DNA from: an uncultured Kiritimatiellota bacterium
Lineage (GTDB): Bacteria; Verrucomicrobiota; Kiritimatiellia; RFP12; UBA1067
DNA: 11,708 nt
Reading direction: 5' to 3'
Assembly: GCA_934635045.1 (NCBI GenBank)
Contig: CAKTZA010000089.1
Span: 1-11,708, forward strand
Shown here in pieces: positions 11,469 to 11,708 of this stretch. Position numbers and translations under genes: made by a program. The notes beneath the pieces were generated by a model. That model saw only the letters and a list, made by a program, of their open reading frames with translations, was not told the origin of the DNA and did no database searches. Position 1 is the stretch's first letter; each line of letters begins with the position of its first letter.

Positions 11469-11708
11469 TTATCGTTCTGTCGACTTGAGCTTGAGGTCTG
11501 TGGGCGTCTCTTCGACGGGATAGAGCCGCATCCGCTCGTTGGGCGACGTATTCGGCTGATGCAGGGCAAGCGTCAGGTCGCCGTCGAACGTGCGAAAGAG
11601 CATGCCGTGTCCGCCGTCGCGCGTGTAGAGCGGCGCGAGGTTTTTCCAGGGCCCGCGAACCGAGCCGCTTGCGGAGACGCACTGCAGGACGCTGTAACCG
11701 TGGCCCTT
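11469..11708 (-). CDS. family 43 glycoside hydrolase, C-terminal end (5' part off the window)
   Basis: The last 79 codons of a gene enter from the right edge and end at TAA (11471-11469). The segment contains GHGYSVLQCVSASGSVRGPW, then DGGHGMLFRTFDGDLTLALH and ERMRLYPVEE. This matches the end of the five-bladed propeller of GH43 arabinanases/xylosidases, where the His of DGGHGM is conserved and lies near the active site. The role would be hydrolysis of arabinose- or xylose-containing plant polysaccharide. The catalytic acids and any signal peptide are outside the window, so subfamily and location cannot be judged. The gene converges on the plus-strand operon; the 34 bases between the two stops show no hairpin terminator. 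Confidence 0.85.
   Translation of the reverse strand, partial: KGHGYSVLQCVSASGSVRGPWKNLAPLYTRDGGHGMLFRTFDGDLTLALHQPNTSPNERMRLYPVEETPTDLKLKSTER

Noticed and set aside
1..11708. tRNA, rRNA or riboswitch
   Set aside because: I saw no cloverleaf, rRNA-like stretch or known riboswitch core in the short intergenic regions; nearly all of the sequence is coding.

Overview
The window comes from a GC-rich bacterial genome. Its style suggests the Planctomycetes-Verrucomicrobia-Lentisphaerae/Kiritimatiellota (PVC) group: lipoproteins, a family 43 glycosidase, a large secreted Asp- and Cys-rich protein, and dispersed palindromic repeats. That assignment is inference, since no rRNA or other marker gene is present. 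The 25-C run at position 1 looks like a contig end.

Minus-strand housekeeping block (1-8465). In transcription order it holds: an endonuclease/exonuclease/phosphatase-fold lipoprotein; the replicative helicase DnaB followed 12 nt later by a DinG/XPD-type Fe-S helicase; a sugar-1-phosphate nucleotidyltransferase whose 3' end overlaps a ComF-type phosphoribosyltransferase; an unknown lipoprotein whose stop overlaps the GTG start of a 5-formyltetrahydrofolate cyclo-ligase; and a signal-peptide protein cut by the window edge. The cyclo-ligase frame has no stop codon before it enters that last gene. Most units start behind the same extended -10 box, TGGTATAAT or a one-base variant.

Plus-strand accessory operon (8500-11434). 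It is divergent from the lipoprotein phosphatase gene, and both facing promoters carry palindromes. It encodes a 33-residue hydrophobic peptide that is probably leaderless, a 698-residue membrane-anchored or secreted protein, and a 239-residue lipoprotein of visibly lower GC. The first two genes overlap by one base and the last two are one base apart.

The most striking content lies inside the 698-residue gene. It carries several palindromic elements whose arms are built from tandem 7-mers, 8-mers or 10-mers. At one site they appear nested, one palindrome lying in the loop of another. The reading frame stays open through all of them, and two copies of the 8-mer arm are read in the same frame to give nearly the same peptide. 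This resembles the in-frame palindromic elements described in Rickettsia proteins, with different sequences.

Right edge (11469-11708). The 3' end of a family 43 glycoside hydrolase gene lies on the minus strand, convergent with the operon.
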